A DNA stretch of 64,000 nucleotides from an uncultured Gemmata sp. (GTDB taxonomy: Bacteria; Planctomycetota; Planctomycetia; Gemmatales; Gemmataceae). The DNA lies in assembly GCA_937924775.1 (NCBI GenBank), contig CALDUT010000004.1:186001-250000 (forward strand). Reading direction: 5' to 3'. The notes under the pieces are model-generated. The model did no database searches. It had not been told where the DNA came from and saw only the letters and a program-made list of their open reading frames with translations. Numbering within the stretch: position 1 is the first letter of the stretch; each line of letters begins with the position of its first letter. Below, piece by piece: positions 61,980 to 64,000 of this stretch. Position numbers and translations under genes: made by a program.

Positions 61980-63938
61980 TTAGTCGGCCCGTGCGGCGGC
62001 GACCACCCGCTTGCCGGAAAGCAGCCGCACACTCACATTCAAACACAGCACCAGCAGCACCAGAACAAACGCCCCGGCCCACGCAAGGTTCTTCAACTGG
62101 TCGTTGGGCTGCGTTGCGAAATCGTAGACATAATACGGTAGCGACGGGGTCCGATCCGACAGCGACCGGGCCACAAATTGTGACCCCCCCGCGGTGAGAA
62201 TCAGCGGAGCCGTCTCGCCGGCGATCCGCCCAACCGCCAACAAAACCCCCGTGATGATGGCCGGAAACGCCGCCGGCAGCACCACCTTCAGCACCGTTTG
62301 CCGCTGCGTGGCTCCTAAGGCATAGCTGGCTTCCCGCAAGCTGTTGGGGACAAGCCGCATGGCTTCTTCCGCCGAACGAATCACCACCGGCAGCATCATC
62401 ACACCCAAAGCGAAGGCCCCTGCCCAGGCGGAGTACCCAAACCCACGATCCCCGGGCTTCAGCCAAAACGGATACACCAAAATGGCATACGCGAACACGC
62501 CAATGACGATCGACGGCACATTTCCCAGCATCTCTGCGACAAAACGCACCGGAGGCACCAGAGGATGATTGCGGTATTCGCTCAAAAGAACTGCGGCTAG
62601 CAGCCCCACCGGGATGGCGAAGACCGAGGCCAACCCCACCAGCGTGACACTGCCTACGAGAGCGTGGTACAAACCCGGCGGCTGGTCATTGGGGAGATTG
62701 GTGAAAAAAGCAAAGGTCACTTGACCAGCCCCTTGGAACGTGATGTAGCCCAAAATCAGAAACAGTGGAATGACAGTCAACGTCTGACAGAGCCACAGGA
62801 CCGCCGTCATGATGCGGTTGGCGACGGCGGCCCGTTTCGCAGCACGTTTCGCCCGTAGCGTTTGTTCGTGGCGGTGTACTGCGGGCGTCGTGAGACGGGA
62901 ATCATTGAACCCGACCGGGGCTGGCTCTGCGATGGTGATGCCCCGATGAGCATGGGGTTTGGCCATCCAGCGGACGACAACCCGCGCTGTGATATTCATG
63001 ATAAGCGCGATGAGCAGAAGTAACAAACCCAGGGCAATCAGCACACCCCGCTTGGTCACATCGGCCGGGCCGGTTTCGTGCAGTTGCTTGGCGATGAGGC
63101 TGGGGATGGTATCCCCGGTGGCATCGAGGGAAAAATCCAGGTATTGCGCATTGCCGATGACCATTGTCACGGCCATCGTTTCGCCGGCGGCCCGTCCTAA
63201 GGCTAACACACACGCGGCGATGATACCCGGCCGGGCATAGGGGAGCACCACCTTCCCGATGGTCTGCCAGCGGGTGGCCCCCAGGGCCAGAGAGCCTTCC
63301 CGTTGGGACCGGGGAACTGCCTGCATCACGTCGAAGCTCAAGGCGGTGATGTAGGGCAGAACCATGATCGCTAGCACCAGCCCAGCAGCGAGAAGGCCTT
63401 CTCCGGATTGATTCGAGTAACCCAACCATGCGAACGCGGGAGCCAGCCCACGCCGGGCCAGGAATTCCAACGCCCAAAAACCGTAGATGACACTAGGAAT
63501 CGCAGCCAGCAGTTCCAGGAGAAACGATGTCGTCCGCCGTACCCGGGGGTGGGCGATTTCCGACAAACACGCGGCCGCACCCACACCCAGCGGCACCGCG
63601 ATGAGCATCGCAATCACCGACGTCGCCACGGTACCGTAGACAAACAGTAATGCGCCGTAGCTGTTTTCCTTGGGGTGCCAGTCCGCACTCGTCAAGACAC
63701 GCAGTTCACCCAAGCGCGATAAAGCCGGCCACGCCTGGTAAGCCAAAACTGCAATCAGCGCAGCCGCAACGGCAAGGACAAACACCCCTGCGGATTGACT
63801 CAGCCAGCGAAACAGCCGGTCACCCATGGTGAACGACGAACGAGGCACTCGCGAAGGCTTCATCATGGCACAGGCCGTAGGAACATGAACGTGGCAGACG
63901 CCATCTGGAGGGGACGGCTCCGCCTGAGCTGTTGACAC
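61980..63938 (-). CDS. Fused PstC-PstA phosphate ABC transporter permease
   Basis: A 652-residue fusion of the two membrane subunits of the high-affinity phosphate importer. The N-terminal half (about 35-335) matches PstC, with LAAIPSVIYGFWALEFL and REGSLALGATRWQTIGKVVLPYARPGI (EAA loop). The C-terminal half (about 380-640) matches PstA, with MLGNVPSIVIGVFAYAI and REASYALGATQRQTVLKVVLPAAFPAI. A basic linker (about 355-380) joins them. In most bacteria these are two genes. The start is GTG 63938, ten bases after the preceding stop, with GGAG between; ATGs at 63866 and 63863 are alternatives. It pairs with the partial upstream gene, probably pstS; pstB is not in the window. Confidence 0.92.
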   Translation of the reverse strand: MSTAQAEPSPPDGVCHVHVPTACAMMKPSRVPRSSFTMGDRLFRWLSQSAGVFVLAVAAALIAVLAYQAWPALSRLGELRVLTSADWHPKENSYGALLFVYGTVATSVIAMLIAVPLGVGAAACLSEIAHPRVRRTTSFLLELLAAIPSVIYGFWALEFLARRGLAPAFAWLGYSNQSGEGLLAAGLVLAIMVLPYITALSFDVMQAVPRSQREGSLALGATRWQTIGKVVLPYARPGIIAACVLALGRAAGETMAVTMVIGNAQYLDFSLDATGDTIPSLIAKQLHETGPADVTKRGVLIALGLLLLLIALIMNITARVVVRWMAKPHAHRGITIAEPAPVGFNDSRLTTPAVHRHEQTLRAKRAAKRAAVANRIMTAVLWLCQTLTVIPLFLILGYITFQGAGQVTFAFFTNLPNDQPPGLYHALVGSVTLVGLASVFAIPVGLLAAVLLSEYRNHPLVPPVRFVAEMLGNVPSIVIGVFAYAILVYPFWLKPGDRGFGYSAWAGAFALGVMMLPVVIRSAEEAMRLVPNSLREASYALGATQRQTVLKVVLPAAFPAIITGVLLAVGRIAGETAPLILTAGGSQFVARSLSDRTPSLPYYVYDFATQPNDQLKNLAWAGAFVLVLLVLCLNVSVRLLSGKRVVAAARAD

Positions 63939-63948
63939 CGACTCTCCG

Positions 63949-64000
63949 CTACTCGAAAACCACGCTCTCGAGCCATTCTTGGGCTTTCTTCGTCAATTCC
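63949..64000 (-). CDS. pstS: C-terminal end of a probable phosphate-binding protein
   Basis: Only the last 16 codons (ending TKKAQEWLESVVFE) and the TAG are visible at the window edge. A gene immediately upstream of pstC in the same direction is usually pstS, and the amphipathic helical end fits a substrate-binding protein. The identity rests on context, not on this short sequence. Confidence 0.45.
   Translation of the reverse strand, partial: ELTKKAQEWLESVVFE

Overview
This 64 kb window is GC-rich, densely coded DNA that most likely comes from a planctomycete, probably of the Gemmata group. That placement is an inference from gene content. The window holds a bacterial tetrahydromethanopterin (H4MPT) C1 operon with methenyl-H4MPT cyclohydrolase, giant PQQ-propeller and von Willebrand/BatA proteins beside a MoxR ATPase, prenyltransferase/squalene-cyclase repeat proteins, an NPCBM protein, several HtrA/PDZ proteins, and two stand-alone PP2C phosphatases. 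Many genes lack a clear Shine-Dalgarno sequence. I saw no tRNA, rRNA, CRISPR array, insertion sequence or prophage.

Layout. 1-4.3 kb: 3' end of a squalene-cyclase-repeat protein, a TauE/SafE exporter, a GT4 glycosyltransferase, a PP2C phosphatase and an SDR. 4.5-8.5 kb: a mostly translation-related plus-strand block, with prfB (carrying a programmed +1 frameshift), tsaE, a HAD-fold protein lacking its catalytic Asp, a FabZ-like hotdog protein and trmB. 8.7-9.7 kb: two secreted cysteine-rich proteins. 9.9-15 kb: msrA, a Ca2+-type P-ATPase and a Tat-exported sugar-phosphate isomerase-like protein. 15.1-22.4 kb: a tightly coupled minus-strand operon (MFS/spermidine-synthase fusion, ATP-grasp, mch, RimK-like, CitG-like, 6-pyruvoyl-tetrahydropterin-synthase-like). 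22.6-25.2 kb: acylphosphatase, a second PP2C and a radical SAM protein.

25.4-55.7 kb is one long plus-strand run of envelope-directed genes: PQQ/TPR protein, squalene-cyclase-repeat protein, MoxR, DUF58, two giant vWA membrane proteins, a third giant membrane protein, two secreted helical proteins, an NPCBM protein and three HtrA-like proteins. The first HtrA has an intact Ser-His-Asp triad. The second lacks His and Ser. The third lacks all three and carries an added esterase-fold domain whose nucleophile Ser is also gone. 55.8-59 kb on the minus strand is a PAS histidine kinase and NtrC-type sigma-54 activator pair.

59.0-59.7 kb is the most unusual non-coding stretch. It holds a parS-like palindrome and a perfect DnaA box, both inside a pair of 14-bp inverted repeats, in a locally AT-rich patch. 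The window ends with a copper-type P-ATPase, a fused PstC-PstA phosphate permease and the last codons of a probable PstS.
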